Shown: positions 26,643 through 35,074 of the stretch, one piece after another
How the letters are laid out: each line of letters begins with the position of its first letter
How positions within the stretch are numbered: position 1 is the first letter of the stretch
Assembly: GCF_900187125.1 (NCBI RefSeq)
Contig: NZ_LT906468.1
Location: 2,604,001 to 2,668,000, forward strand
Length of the DNA: 64,000 nt
Direction: 5' to 3'
Origin: Sphingobacterium mizutaii
Lineage (GTDB): Bacteria; Bacteroidota; Bacteroidia; Sphingobacteriales; Sphingobacteriaceae
Made by a program: the position numbers and the translations under genes
Notes under the pieces: model-generated
Database searches by the model: none
What the model saw: the letters and a program-made list of their open reading frames with translations, nothing else
What the model was told of the DNA's origin: nothing

Positions 26643-28418
26643 CTAATTTATTTTTACCAAAGACCCTTTAATTTCAGTTACTCCGTCCGAATTTATTTTC
26701 GTCAAAGCTGCATTAATATTCACGTTTGTATCTGACTTTAGGGTCATTGTTTTTCCTATGATTTCCAATTTGGTTCCGGCGCTGATCTTAAGTTCTGCAC
26801 CAGCCTTTATTTCGATGTTTTTTGGGCTTTCCATTATTATCCCATTGCTATCCATCGTAATCTTGTTACTGTTTTGATCTTTGATCTCTATTTTTTTCCC
26901 GTCTTCATCTAGAGTTACACTATTGCCGGCGGGCGTGTCGATGATGATGGTTTTTGTTGCATCATTGAAATGCACACGCATTTTACTCCGGGTAAAAACC
27001 CCTTTTTCATCATTGGCATCAGCTCCTTTAAGCGGAGCAGGTTTTGCACTACTGTTCAACATCCCCAACATGATAGCATGTCTTGGATCGTTATTGATGA
27101 AGCCCACGATAATCTCATCATCAATCTCCGGCCTAAAAAAAGTACCCCGATCACTTCCGGCATCCAGGCAGGCAACCCGAACCCAAGTACCGTTAGATGC
27201 ATTCTCAATAATTGGAATCTTGACCAAAATCCGGTCTTCACCATCAGGGTCATTTTCCAATTGTAGGACCTTCCCTATCTGCAAGCCTTGTATTGAACCT
27301 AAAAGCCCTGCAGCTGGAAAATCATCAATATCATTATACAAAGAAGAATACTTCGCTGGATCAAGCCCAAACTGTATATTGGTATACCAAGTGCCATCCC
27401 CTACCTCCTGCCTTACAGCAGTCACAAAAGCATTCCCATTAAATCGATCCCCAACTCCAGCAACCTTGACCATATCCCCAGGCTTTATATCAGCAAACCC
27501 TGTAAAACGTGCCCTTCCTCTTACCTTCGCCAATCTACTCCGCAACATTGCCCCATCTGCCCAAGCTTTAAGCTCTTGTTCCAATAAGTGACCACTATGA
27601 TGCAATACATACTTTTCCAGTTTATTAGCTGCAGCCAAATCGGAACTGCTCACATTTCCTAATTGCGTAAATCCTGAAGCTTCATCGACCTCAGCAGTAA
27701 ACAAGCCTTGGTTCTTATAATCCCAAGAATTAGCCTCTACTTTGGTCAATTGGCTACGGAGGTCCAGCTCTGCCTCGAACTCCATTACCGATGACCCATA
27801 GGTAACTTGTAAAACAGGATCAGTTCCTGTTTTTGGTGATTCAATTTTCAACTTACCATCATTTGCAAAAAGCAATTGGCCATTAGCTTCTGCCCTCAGG
27901 GCAATAAAATCCCAATCACTTAGATGATGTTGAATCAATTCTTTATGTTTCAAGCTAGTTGCTTCCACATCTCCTGTTAAACCAGCATAACTGCTGATAA
28001 TGCTGTCCATCACTTCACTATCTTTTTGGTCAAGAAAATATTTGCTTTTCCTGCCCAGCGTCATTCGTACAGCTGCATCCTTGCACTCTATCAGTAATTG
28101 TGTATTCCCATTTTCTTTCACCTTTACCTGATGCTTGGTAATGATGCCATTAAATGCTTGTTTATTGTCGCTATCAAAACCCAATTTGATGACAATTTCT
28201 TTTCCAGGAACAAAATCCTGCTTATTACTGATTTCAAATTTTCCCAATGAAGCATCCCCATCTTTTAGCAAAATCTTTGCAGTAGGGATCCGGTTGACCT
28301 CTTTGTCAATGGATATACTGAGTATTTCGTAAGAAGAATCCATTTTAGACCCACCCAATGATATTTCATAAGAAATGGTATCATGCTGGGACGGATTCGG
28401 TATGATGAGCTCTTCCAT
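26643..28418 (-). CDS. VgrG-like central spike protein (Afp8-like)
   Basis: Trimeric spike at the centre of the baseplate. The N-terminal ~370 residues show the gp27-like layout of phage late control D/VgrG (KILLKDGD, DFVPGKEIVIKLGF, the ARFTGFADIKPGDMVKV hub). The gp5-like OB domain follows (VLVKIPIIENASNGTWVRVACLDAG read in parts; EIDDEIIVGFINNDPRHAIMLG). The last ~80 residues (KITMDSNGI, IEIKAGAELKISAGTKLEI, KSDTNVNINA) form short repeats of a triple-stranded beta-helix needle. At 591 aa there is no extra effector domain. Its ATG overlaps the stop of the LysM gene by one base (TAATG), implying coupled translation. Confidence 0.93.
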   Translation of the reverse strand: MEELIIPNPSQHDTISYEISLGGSKMDSSYEILSISIDKEVNRIPTAKILLKDGDASLGKFEISNKQDFVPGKEIVIKLGFDSDNKQAFNGIITKHQVKVKENGNTQLLIECKDAAVRMTLGRKSKYFLDQKDSEVMDSIISSYAGLTGDVEATSLKHKELIQHHLSDWDFIALRAEANGQLLFANDGKLKIESPKTGTDPVLQVTYGSSVMEFEAELDLRSQLTKVEANSWDYKNQGLFTAEVDEASGFTQLGNVSSSDLAAANKLEKYVLHHSGHLLEQELKAWADGAMLRSRLAKVRGRARFTGFADIKPGDMVKVAGVGDRFNGNAFVTAVRQEVGDGTWYTNIQFGLDPAKYSSLYNDIDDFPAAGLLGSIQGLQIGKVLQLENDPDGEDRILVKIPIIENASNGTWVRVACLDAGSDRGTFFRPEIDDEIIVGFINNDPRHAIMLGMLNSSAKPAPLKGADANDEKGVFTRSKMRVHFNDATKTIIIDTPAGNSVTLDEDGKKIEIKDQNSNKITMDSNGIIMESPKNIEIKAGAELKISAGTKLEIIGKTMTLKSDTNVNINAALTKINSDGVTEIKGSLVKIN

Positions 28419-29140
28419 TAGTTTTCATTTTTATTAAAAGGTGGAAAATAGATATCATTTCCAGGCTGCAATCTTCTTATGGAAGTCAGCCCATTAGCTT
28501 TCGCAACCTGTAGAAAGTATTTCGGATCATTATAGATACCGTAAGTCATCAGATCCAATCGATCTCCTTGTTTGATGACCCGATGGTGGGTCAGATCTGG
28601 TGAAGATGGATTGTCTTCGGCCATCCGCTGTTCACGAGATTGATAGTCTAGAAAGGTTGCAGAAAGCCGTGCTCGCAATGGAGTACCATCAGGCTTAAAT
28701 AAGGTGAAATTCACATCCAGATTAGCTAACACGCAACGGAATCGAATTTCCGACCCCCAGATAATCAGCAAGAAATTTGGCCTATGGATGTCCCCTTGAT
28801 AATTATAAGCACAGTCCATAAAGATCTTCAATTGCTCATTAACGGGCTTGGTTTTATATTCCTCCCAATAGCCTTCCATGGTTCCAGTTCCATCCAGAAT
28901 AAAATCAAGTTTTAATTCCTCTGGCGCAGTAGATTTAAATTTAACCTCTGCTGAACCTGTTCCATGAGGCCTTTGCACATCATGTTCAATTTTATAGTTC
29001 TTAGAAAAAGACTCAGGATTAATTGGGGCAACGAATGCTGGCTTATTGGTCTGCTCAACACCCTTAACCTGAAACTGCCTATCTGTAAAAGAATAGATCA
29101 ACAGTTTCTCCAATTTCCCCGAACTATAATTAGCGCTCAT
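28418..29140 (-). CDS. CIS tube-associated protein with C-terminal LysM (Afp7-like)
   Basis: Protein that joins the inner tube to the spike in eCIS particles. The N-terminal ~170 residues match the CIS tube-adaptor family (FVAPINPESFSKNY, ELKLDFILDGTG, LLIIWGSEIRFRCVLANLDVNFTLF in parts, LRARLSATFLDY). A LysM module ends the chain (KQGDRLDLMTYGIYNDPKYFLQVAKANGL, then LQPGNDIYFPP). The LysM could bind peptidoglycan during assembly or pack against the spike. At 240 aa it has normal length. It begins 10 bp inside the end of the DUF5908 gene and ends on the VgrG start, so the three genes are tightly coupled. Confidence 0.92.
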   Translation of the reverse strand: MSANYSSGKLEKLLIYSFTDRQFQVKGVEQTNKPAFVAPINPESFSKNYKIEHDVQRPHGTGSAEVKFKSTAPEELKLDFILDGTGTMEGYWEEYKTKPVNEQLKIFMDCAYNYQGDIHRPNFLLIIWGSEIRFRCVLANLDVNFTLFKPDGTPLRARLSATFLDYQSREQRMAEDNPSSPDLTHHRVIKQGDRLDLMTYGIYNDPKYFLQVAKANGLTSIRRLQPGNDIYFPPFNKNEN

Positions 29141-29300
29141 TTTTATCCTTTATAATCTCCAAAACATTATCGACACAAACCTTAACCAGCTCCTCTGAGG
29201 GAGATACTCCATTATCTTGGCCGCCCCCATTTCCTTCCGAGGAAGCAAGGTCCTGAACAATAGTCGCTTTAATTACCAACTCTCTAACTTCAACTGGCAT
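29130..29300 (-). CDS. DUF5908-family microprotein of the eCIS operon
   Basis: A 56-aa ORF missed by longer cut-offs. It starts MPVEVRELVIKATIV, the characteristic N-terminus of DUF5908 proteins, which sit in eCIS loci between tube and LysM genes. A Gly/Asn/Asp-rich centre (EGNGGGQDNG) and a helical C-terminus (SEELVKVCVDNVLEIIKDK) follow. The start lies 2 bp after the tube-gene stop, and the stop overlaps the LysM gene by 11 bp, strong support for translation. Its function is not known; its position suggests a tube-baseplate assembly factor. Confidence 0.88.
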   Translation of the reverse strand: MPVEVRELVIKATIVQDLASSEGNGGGQDNGVSPSEELVKVCVDNVLEIIKDKNER

Positions 29301-29302
29301 AG

Positions 29303-29761
29303 CTATGATTTTTGAAAAATTAACCGATTATAATTCAGTTCCAGTGTTTCAATCAGGATCTCTGCCCGACCAGCATTCAGCTCCGTAAGCTTCCAGCTTC
29401 TGGGCCATACATTGTTTATTTTCCAATGCATGATGGATTGATGCTCCTCATCCAATAAATTGATGACCACAGTCTCCAAGGTTTCATAAACCTGATCGTC
29501 GAAAGCCTTCTTCAGCCAATCCGTTATGGCCGATGAACCCGGTGATATCAAACCTCTTTTTAATACCAATGGACCATATTTATGGCGACTTGGAACAACA
29601 TGTTCAAACCTGTTTTCACCACCTTCCTTGATGGTTTCAATATCAATCGAAGAATCCAAACCCGAAACAGACTGGAATTTAATATCCACAGCTTTATTCC
29701 CTTTCAGCGTAAAATTCACTGAAAAATGAAAATTGACCGTTTGATATAAACTGTCAGCCAT
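29303..29761 (-). CDS. Phage tail tube protein, gp19 family (Afp5/Afp1-like), copy 2
   Basis: Inner-tube subunit of the T4 gp19-like family. Typical features are an N-terminal beta stretch (YQTVNFHFSVNFTL), the VSGLDSSIDIETIKEGGENRFEH core (in parts), the VLKRGLIS strand and the closing WPRSWKLTELNAGRAEILIETLELNYN (in parts). At 152 aa it has standard length. It is the second of two tube genes, 10 bp after the first. In characterised eCIS one paralogue builds the shaft and another forms the ring next to the baseplate. By position this copy, nearer the baseplate genes, is the better candidate for the ring; that is inference. Confidence 0.93.
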   Translation of the reverse strand: MADSLYQTVNFHFSVNFTLKGNKAVDIKFQSVSGLDSSIDIETIKEGGENRFEHVVPSRHKYGPLVLKRGLISPGSSAITDWLKKAFDDQVYETLETVVINLLDEEHQSIMHWKINNVWPRSWKLTELNAGRAEILIETLELNYNRLIFQKS

Positions 29762-29771
29762 GACTAATCAA

Positions 29772-30236
29772 TTATTTTTTAGCTTCTACAATAGATAAAC
29801 CCTCATGCACCAATTCCATTGTTTCGATCGCCACCTCATTGGCATCTGCTTTCAAATTGGTCGATTGCACCTTTGAAGGCCATGCTCTAGAAAGAGTCCA
29901 TGAGATGATGGGTTGATGTTCTTCATCCAATAAGCGAATGGTAACATCCCGTCTGAATTTCTCCTTACCTTCTTGAAACATCATAGTTTTCTTCCACTGT
30001 TCAAAGTATTCGAAATCACCAAAGAAAGTTCCCCGTTTTAGGGTCACATTTGGGTATTTGGTCAATCCAGGTTGCTTAGTCTTGTTATAGGTGGGGCTAC
30101 TGCCTTCACGGTATTCAATAACCTCAGTTTCAAAGTCAAGTCCACTAACTTCTGTAAAACCAATTCTAGTACCACCCCAATCCAATTGAAAATGGAACTT
30201 CGGTAGTGGATAGTTTTTTTTAGGATCGTTTGACAT
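29772..30236 (-). CDS. Phage tail tube protein, gp19 family (Afp1-like), copy 1
   Basis: Inner-tube subunit; hexamer rings of this protein would form the conduit. The family pattern is clear: FHFQLDWGGTRIGFTEVSGLDFETEVIEYREG (in parts), VTLKRGTFFGDFEYFEQWKK, IRLLDEEHQPIISWTLSRAWPSKVQ and VAIETMELVHEGL. At 154 aa it matches known tube subunits. It resembles its downstream neighbour along the whole length (both keep DEEHQ-xI-x-W and W-P), showing a tandem gene duplication. It lies 23 bp after the Cys-rich 307-aa gene. Confidence 0.94.
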   Translation of the reverse strand: MSNDPKKNYPLPKFHFQLDWGGTRIGFTEVSGLDFETEVIEYREGSSPTYNKTKQPGLTKYPNVTLKRGTFFGDFEYFEQWKKTMMFQEGKEKFRRDVTIRLLDEEHQPIISWTLSRAWPSKVQSTNLKADANEVAIETMELVHEGLSIVEAKK

Positions 30237-30259
30237 AACAAATGATTTAATGGTATTGA

Positions 30260-31183
30260 TTATTTACACTTATTTGCAGGGTTCACTTCATTGATTGCAT
30301 TCTCAAGGCTCTGCTTGCATGCAAAAAGTGCATCCCTCTTCTCTTTTGCGGAATCCAGTTCCTTTTTCAGCACGTCAACCCGCTGCTTGGTCTGATTATA
30401 ATCTGATTCCAACTGATGATAATATTCATCAGAATCGATCGGAAGATGGATATGCGGTTCAATACAGCAGCATTCATGAGAATCCGAACTGCTTTCAATT
30501 TTAGCTGGTTCTGCATACGCTGCACCTTCTGAACCCGCATGGTTACAATGGAATTTATCCTTCCAATATTGGATCGTTCTTTTCAATCCGTATTCTTCGC
30601 AGATATTGATATGTAAACCATAGGCTAGTTCCACCACGGCAACAACTTGCGGAATCATGATATCCCGAGTTAAGATCACAGCATCCAATTTTTGTCCATA
30701 ATCCTCCAAAACCTTCATGATACCAATTCCCGGAGCCAGCTCAGGCCGCTTCAAACAATTGATGCAAAGGATTAACTTGTCGTAATTGTTTTTCAACCTG
30801 TCTACTCGGATATAGAGGTCTTCAACCATACAGAATAAAATCTCTATGGCTTTGTTGGTCTTATCAGTGACGATACAAACCTTTTGCAACAGCAGGATAA
30901 AAAGTTCCAGTTGCCGGCATAGTGCATCTGCATTTTCATCTGTCGCTTCCCAGTCGGCAAACCAAGCCTTAAGGCGATCTCTTTCCTCGATACTTAGGTT
31001 ATATTCCAGTTCCTTATTGCTGGCATAGGCATTTGCCGCTTTCCAGTCCGAGGTTACCTGTACCAGATCCCCCATCCATGCATCATAGCAGCAATCTCCG
31101 CCTGGCTCATTACTGTTAGGTTTTTGATCACAACAATCAAAAATGTCCCTATCAGAATTGCTTATTTCATTATAGCTTAACAT
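30260..31183 (-). CDS. Cys-rich helical eCIS protein of unknown function (307 aa)
   Basis: I do not recognise a family. The protein has 16 cysteines, clustered at the N-terminus (DCCDQK, GDCCYD) and before the last helix (HECCCIEPHIHLP, which also offers His ligands), so metal binding is plausible. The centre is alpha-helical (LFILLLQKVCIV, MVEDLYIRVDRLKNNYDKLI). The C-terminal ~60 residues form a likely coiled coil (YNQTKQRVDVLKKELDSAK). There is no signal peptide or membrane segment. It lies between a second Cys-rich gene and the first tube gene, inside the structural part of the operon, so it is a candidate for a tube/sheath accessory or lumen cargo. Its composition differs from ordinary phage-tail proteins. 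Confidence 0.75.
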   Translation of the reverse strand: MLSYNEISNSDRDIFDCCDQKPNSNEPGGDCCYDAWMGDLVQVTSDWKAANAYASNKELEYNLSIEERDRLKAWFADWEATDENADALCRQLELFILLLQKVCIVTDKTNKAIEILFCMVEDLYIRVDRLKNNYDKLILCINCLKRPELAPGIGIMKVLEDYGQKLDAVILTRDIMIPQVVAVVELAYGLHINICEEYGLKRTIQYWKDKFHCNHAGSEGAAYAEPAKIESSSDSHECCCIEPHIHLPIDSDEYYHQLESDYNQTKQRVDVLKKELDSAKEKRDALFACKQSLENAINEVNPANKCK

Positions 31184-31227
31184 AATTGTCTATTTTAAAA
31201 TTTACCATATTGAAAATGGAACCTCAA

Positions 31228-32253
31228 TCAGTCACAGCTTGAGCCACCTTCATTATCACGGATGCAATAGATTTCAGTGACTTCCTTACAGATATCACAG
31301 ATATCACATTTACACTTCTTGAACCTGTTGTTATCCTCATTACCACCCTCATTACAACCACAGTCTCCTATGCAGCTACATTTATGGCAGCATAGGTAAT
31401 CCTTCACCTCAACCAAGGTTTCCAATTCATTGCGTTTGCCATAAAGTGCATAACTCGATTGGGTATGGGATTTAATGGCTAACGTCAAATCATCTTGTGA
31501 TTTCTTTAAACCCGCAGTAGCCGTATTGATCTGAGTTTGGATCAGGTCATCAAAGGTTTTTGCATTGCTAGCAAAATCCTGTTGGAATTTCTCTAATGAT
31601 TTAACATTTGAAAAAGACTGGATCCCAATGATATCTGCAACTGAATTACAGATAATATCAATTTCCTGGCTTAGGTCAATTGGCCTTTCCACCAATTTGT
31701 TCAATATCCTACAGGCATCTTGGCACTCATTCGGCGCGTTGCTAGCTTCATGTTGTTTTTCCCCCTCATTACAATTATCGTTCGAACAACCCAATATTTT
31801 TAATTGGCCCGAATTACAACTATCATTCATGGCGGCATCCAATTTGGCTGCCGATTCCCGAAGGTTAGCAAAAGCAACTTTAGCATTCTTGGCGGTCATC
31901 AAAACAGCTTTCAAACCTGCCACTAACGCATCATTCTGGCTTATGCTAGCTGCAACATTCTTTTTTATTTCTTCTGAAGCTTGTATCAATTCCACTCCGA
32001 CCTTCAATTCAAGGTTCCGGAGCATTTGGAAATTCTTTTCAGTTTTGACAAAAACACATTTCTTCTTTTCATACATCATCAAGGTCCCATCACTGGTCAC
32101 CTCGCTTTCACTCAACTCACCTAACTTTCCTTTCAGCCTATTGCAGTAATCCTCTTTGATCTGATGGAGATTCTTCTGAGTTATTGTCTTTGCCTCATTA
32201 CCATTACAATTCCCGTTTTTCGGGTTTCGCATATTTGAGCTTTCAATGGTCAT
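31228..32253 (-). CDS. Cys-rich helical eCIS protein of unknown function (341 aa)
   Basis: No family recognised. It has about 21 cysteines. The C-terminal 60 residues are extremely Cys-rich (CCHKCSCIGDCGC, then KKCKCDICDIC), resembling a zinc-knuckle or treble-clef-like metal site. The N-terminal 230 residues are mostly helical with long Ala/Lys/Leu stretches (AKVAFANLRESAAKLDAAM). Between them runs a linker with NDNCNEGE. It has no signal peptide. It follows the sheath gene by 35 bp and precedes the 307-aa Cys-rich gene by 44 bp. Both are helical and Cys-rich, so they may be distant paralogues or partners. The position next to sheath and tube genes points to particle assembly or to cargo; neither is shown. 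Confidence 0.75.
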   Translation of the reverse strand: MTIESSNMRNPKNGNCNGNEAKTITQKNLHQIKEDYCNRLKGKLGELSESEVTSDGTLMMYEKKKCVFVKTEKNFQMLRNLELKVGVELIQASEEIKKNVAASISQNDALVAGLKAVLMTAKNAKVAFANLRESAAKLDAAMNDSCNSGQLKILGCSNDNCNEGEKQHEASNAPNECQDACRILNKLVERPIDLSQEIDIICNSVADIIGIQSFSNVKSLEKFQQDFASNAKTFDDLIQTQINTATAGLKKSQDDLTLAIKSHTQSSYALYGKRNELETLVEVKDYLCCHKCSCIGDCGCNEGGNEDNNRFKKCKCDICDICKEVTEIYCIRDNEGGSSCD

Positions 32254-32288
32254 AACAATGGTTTTTTAAGATTTACAATAAACATGAT

Positions 32289-33710
32289 TTAGGACTCAGC
32301 AAGCATTTTATGCATGAAACGAAGAATTATGAACTCAGCCGGACGAACCACTGCCATTCCTATTTCTACGATCATCCTTCCTTCCCAAATATCCAGCTCC
32401 GTCATGGTCTCCCCCAGTCCGATATGAACAAAGAAGGCTTCCTTAGTCGAAGCACCCATTAATGCGCCTGCTTTCCATTGTTGGGTCAGGTAGTTCTCGA
32501 TCATTGATTTCACACGAACCCATGTATTTCTATCATTTGGCTCAAATACAAATTGTTCAGTCGCATTTTTAACAGACTCTTCCACCATCGAGAAAAATCG
32601 CCTTACCGGAACATAACGCCACTCATTATCATTTCCCGCCAAGGTTCTAGCCCCCCAAACTATTGCGGGTCCTCTTCCAGGAAATGATCGGATAACATTA
32701 ATGGATTTACCCGCTGTGGTATCCACATTCAGGTTCATCTGTTCCTTTTGATTGATCAGGAATTCTGGACGGATGGCATTGGCGACATTTACATTGGCAG
32801 GAGCTTTCCATACTCCCCTTGCATTATCGACTTGGGCATATACCCCAACCATGGCCGCTGAAACCGGCATGAGCATCTGAATATTGGAAATGGCACTCTT
32901 CGCCTGGAAATACTTTTCATTATTGATCGCCAATAATTCCTTCAGGTTCGCAGCACCGGGAGCACCGCTAATGGCAACCAACTCATCATTATCCTTGCTT
33001 GGATCTCCAGCAACCTTATAATTATAATCCACGCCGGTATATAATTTTGGAAAATATACAGCCGCATATTTATAAAAATCAGTAGTTCCTGAGAGCGTAC
33101 TTCTCAATAATTCAACATCCAAACTCCATTGCGTCAGATTTGCAGGGTCATGGTAGACGTCCAAAACGGTAAACCGGTCTTGTAGCTCCACACATTGGTT
33201 AATGGCCTCTGTATGCACATTGTAATAATCAGAAGCTGTGCTCAAATTAGTAGAGTCAGGGAACACCAATAAGGTCACCTCATTGATCTTTCCAATCTCT
33301 TTCAAGCCATCAATCAAATTACTGGCAACAATAGAACCTCCACTGTCTACATAGTTCCCGACCGAACAAATCCAACATGGTCCACCACCATTCGCAAAAA
33401 ACAGCTGCATACTGTAATGCATCAGGAATTTAGACCTTTTGGTATCATCTATCTTCCCATTGACATCTGCATTTGGACCAAAGACAACCGATAAACTTTC
33501 CTTCTCCGGATCGGGATATCCAAAATATTGCTCATACTGAAGCATGGATTCAATCCGCCAAGGTTTATTTCTAAGGTCATCTGTTTCTTTCCATTTTGCT
33601 ATTTCAGTATATCCAATAAAAGCTGGAATAGCGGTTTCTACCGAAGCAATCGAAGGTGGAAGATGTGGTATCTCCTCTATATACACTCCGGGGGTTTTAT
33701 ATTCTTGCAT
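32289..33710 (-). CDS. Contractile tail sheath protein (Afp2/3/4-like)
   Basis: Sheath subunit whose contraction drives the tube. The N-terminus YKTPGVYIEEIPHLPPSI and following PAFIGYT are hallmarks of phage and eCIS sheaths. The C-terminal domain has GARTLAGNDNEWRYVPVRRFF, a FEPND segment and the closing AEFIILRFMHKM that interlocks subunits. At 473 aa it is a compact sheath. Only one sheath gene is present, whereas Afp and PVC carry three paralogues, so a single protein probably serves the whole sheath. Gaps are 37 bp upstream and 35 bp downstream. Confidence 0.96.
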   Translation of the reverse strand: MQEYKTPGVYIEEIPHLPPSIASVETAIPAFIGYTEIAKWKETDDLRNKPWRIESMLQYEQYFGYPDPEKESLSVVFGPNADVNGKIDDTKRSKFLMHYSMQLFFANGGGPCWICSVGNYVDSGGSIVASNLIDGLKEIGKINEVTLLVFPDSTNLSTASDYYNVHTEAINQCVELQDRFTVLDVYHDPANLTQWSLDVELLRSTLSGTTDFYKYAAVYFPKLYTGVDYNYKVAGDPSKDNDELVAISGAPGAANLKELLAINNEKYFQAKSAISNIQMLMPVSAAMVGVYAQVDNARGVWKAPANVNVANAIRPEFLINQKEQMNLNVDTTAGKSINVIRSFPGRGPAIVWGARTLAGNDNEWRYVPVRRFFSMVEESVKNATEQFVFEPNDRNTWVRVKSMIENYLTQQWKAGALMGASTKEAFFVHIGLGETMTELDIWEGRMIVEIGMAVVRPAEFIILRFMHKMLAES

Positions 33711-33747
33711 AACAATAGATTTTGATTTATTATTCTTTTAATTATGG

Positions 33748-35070
33748 TCAAGGTGCCAGTGGAAACAAATCTGATTCTGGAACCATTATATCACTGTATA
33801 ACTTCTTGTTTTCTATATGGATTTCATCCACCCCAACGGGATTAGGAAGATAAAATAAACTACTATCCGGTAACTTAAATAAGGTGCTGTTAGCCGTCAA
33901 TGACTTAGGTTCTTTGGAGATTAACAGTCCATCGATGCTATGCATAAGGTCAGAATAAAGACCACTTTGTAAAGCATGGTTCCTGTTATTCATATATCGC
34001 CAGAAGGAAGGTCTGCTGAGGAAATGGATTTCAAAAATCGGTGCAGCCGGATCAATGATATTAAATTGATTTTTACGTGTGATCAATTTACCCGAAGCAT
34101 CAAATAACTTATAACCACTTATGTTACCTTTTACTTTAATTAAGATCAAACCTATACAATTGCTTAACTCTTGATTATCGGAGTAAAAAACGAGCTTATG
34201 AACCTTATTAAATGACCCTGTTCCACTGACCTCCAATTGATAGACCAAATCTTCTTTGATCTTTTCTCCTGGAAGCATCTTCAATAGTTTTGGATCAAAA
34301 GCCAAATGCACCTTTGGAAATGGAGTAGAAGCTTTAAAATGGAGTTCCTGCACGATATTCCCCAAATGGTCCTTGAGGGTAAAATCTGCCTTGGTGATAT
34401 TATTCGCATTTAGGAAGGAATAACTAAAACTGCTGCCACATAAAACCCTATCATTTTCATTGGTAAATGACTTCCCTGCTTTACTTAGCCATTGTTTGGT
34501 ATTTGCTTGATCAAAATAAAACGCTTTAATATCATTTGCAGCAAACTTTGCCAATTCCCCCTGCTCATAGTCGTTCGCAGCATCATGATTTGATACTTCA
34601 GAATTTAAATAAGGAAAACCGCGAGTACCTGTTAAGGTAGAATCATTGCTGAAAAGATAATAGGAATTGATATTTCTTTCCAATTTTTGGTTAGTAATGG
34701 AATCAATTCTCGAAGTCCTTCTTTTGATCAAGATTGGAATATGCAGATCATCTTCTAACTTATGGATAGGTTCATAAGTACTCACTCCACTCGCTAATTT
34801 CTTGAGTTTGGCCTCTATCAATAATTTTAAACCCGAATAACTAGGTAATAGCTTTAGTCCATAGTTCTTCAACAAATCCTTACAGGTTTCAGGGATTTCA
34901 TAAGACAAGTCCGAATTGATCTCATCTGCAAAAGATTCAAATTTATGGAACAGAAAATCCAGACGATCAGCTTGAGCGCTTAATTCAAACACGTTATTTC
35001 CGGACCTATCGGTGAGATAGAATTCGTGGAGGAGTTTGACCTCAAATAACGGTTTGTACAGCGTTCTCAT
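33748..35070 (-). CDS. Unknown eCIS protein between terminator and sheath genes (440 aa)
   Basis: No family I can name with confidence. The N-terminal 110 residues (KPLFEVKLLHEFYLTDRSG, FADEINSDLSYEIPETCKDLLKNYGLKLLP in parts) look mixed alpha/beta. The remainder is mainly beta, with Ser/Asn-rich loops, and ends LFPLAP. There is no signal peptide. It lies 4 bp after the Pvc16-like gene and 37 bp before the sheath gene, so it is an integral operon member expressed early. By location it may form or dock the cap at the tail end opposite the baseplate, together with the Pvc16-like terminator. This is positional inference only. Confidence 0.7.
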   Translation of the reverse strand: MRTLYKPLFEVKLLHEFYLTDRSGNNVFELSAQADRLDFLFHKFESFADEINSDLSYEIPETCKDLLKNYGLKLLPSYSGLKLLIEAKLKKLASGVSTYEPIHKLEDDLHIPILIKRRTSRIDSITNQKLERNINSYYLFSNDSTLTGTRGFPYLNSEVSNHDAANDYEQGELAKFAANDIKAFYFDQANTKQWLSKAGKSFTNENDRVLCGSSFSYSFLNANNITKADFTLKDHLGNIVQELHFKASTPFPKVHLAFDPKLLKMLPGEKIKEDLVYQLEVSGTGSFNKVHKLVFYSDNQELSNCIGLILIKVKGNISGYKLFDASGKLITRKNQFNIIDPAAPIFEIHFLSRPSFWRYMNNRNHALQSGLYSDLMHSIDGLLISKEPKSLTANSTLFKLPDSSLFYLPNPVGVDEIHIENKKLYSDIMVPESDLFPLAP

Positions 35071-35074
35071 GGCG

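Noticed and set aside
26881..27591. 236-aa plus-strand ORF opposite the spike gene
   Set aside because: The minus-strand VgrG-like protein is unmistakable; the antisense frame is Ser/Pro-rich shadow.
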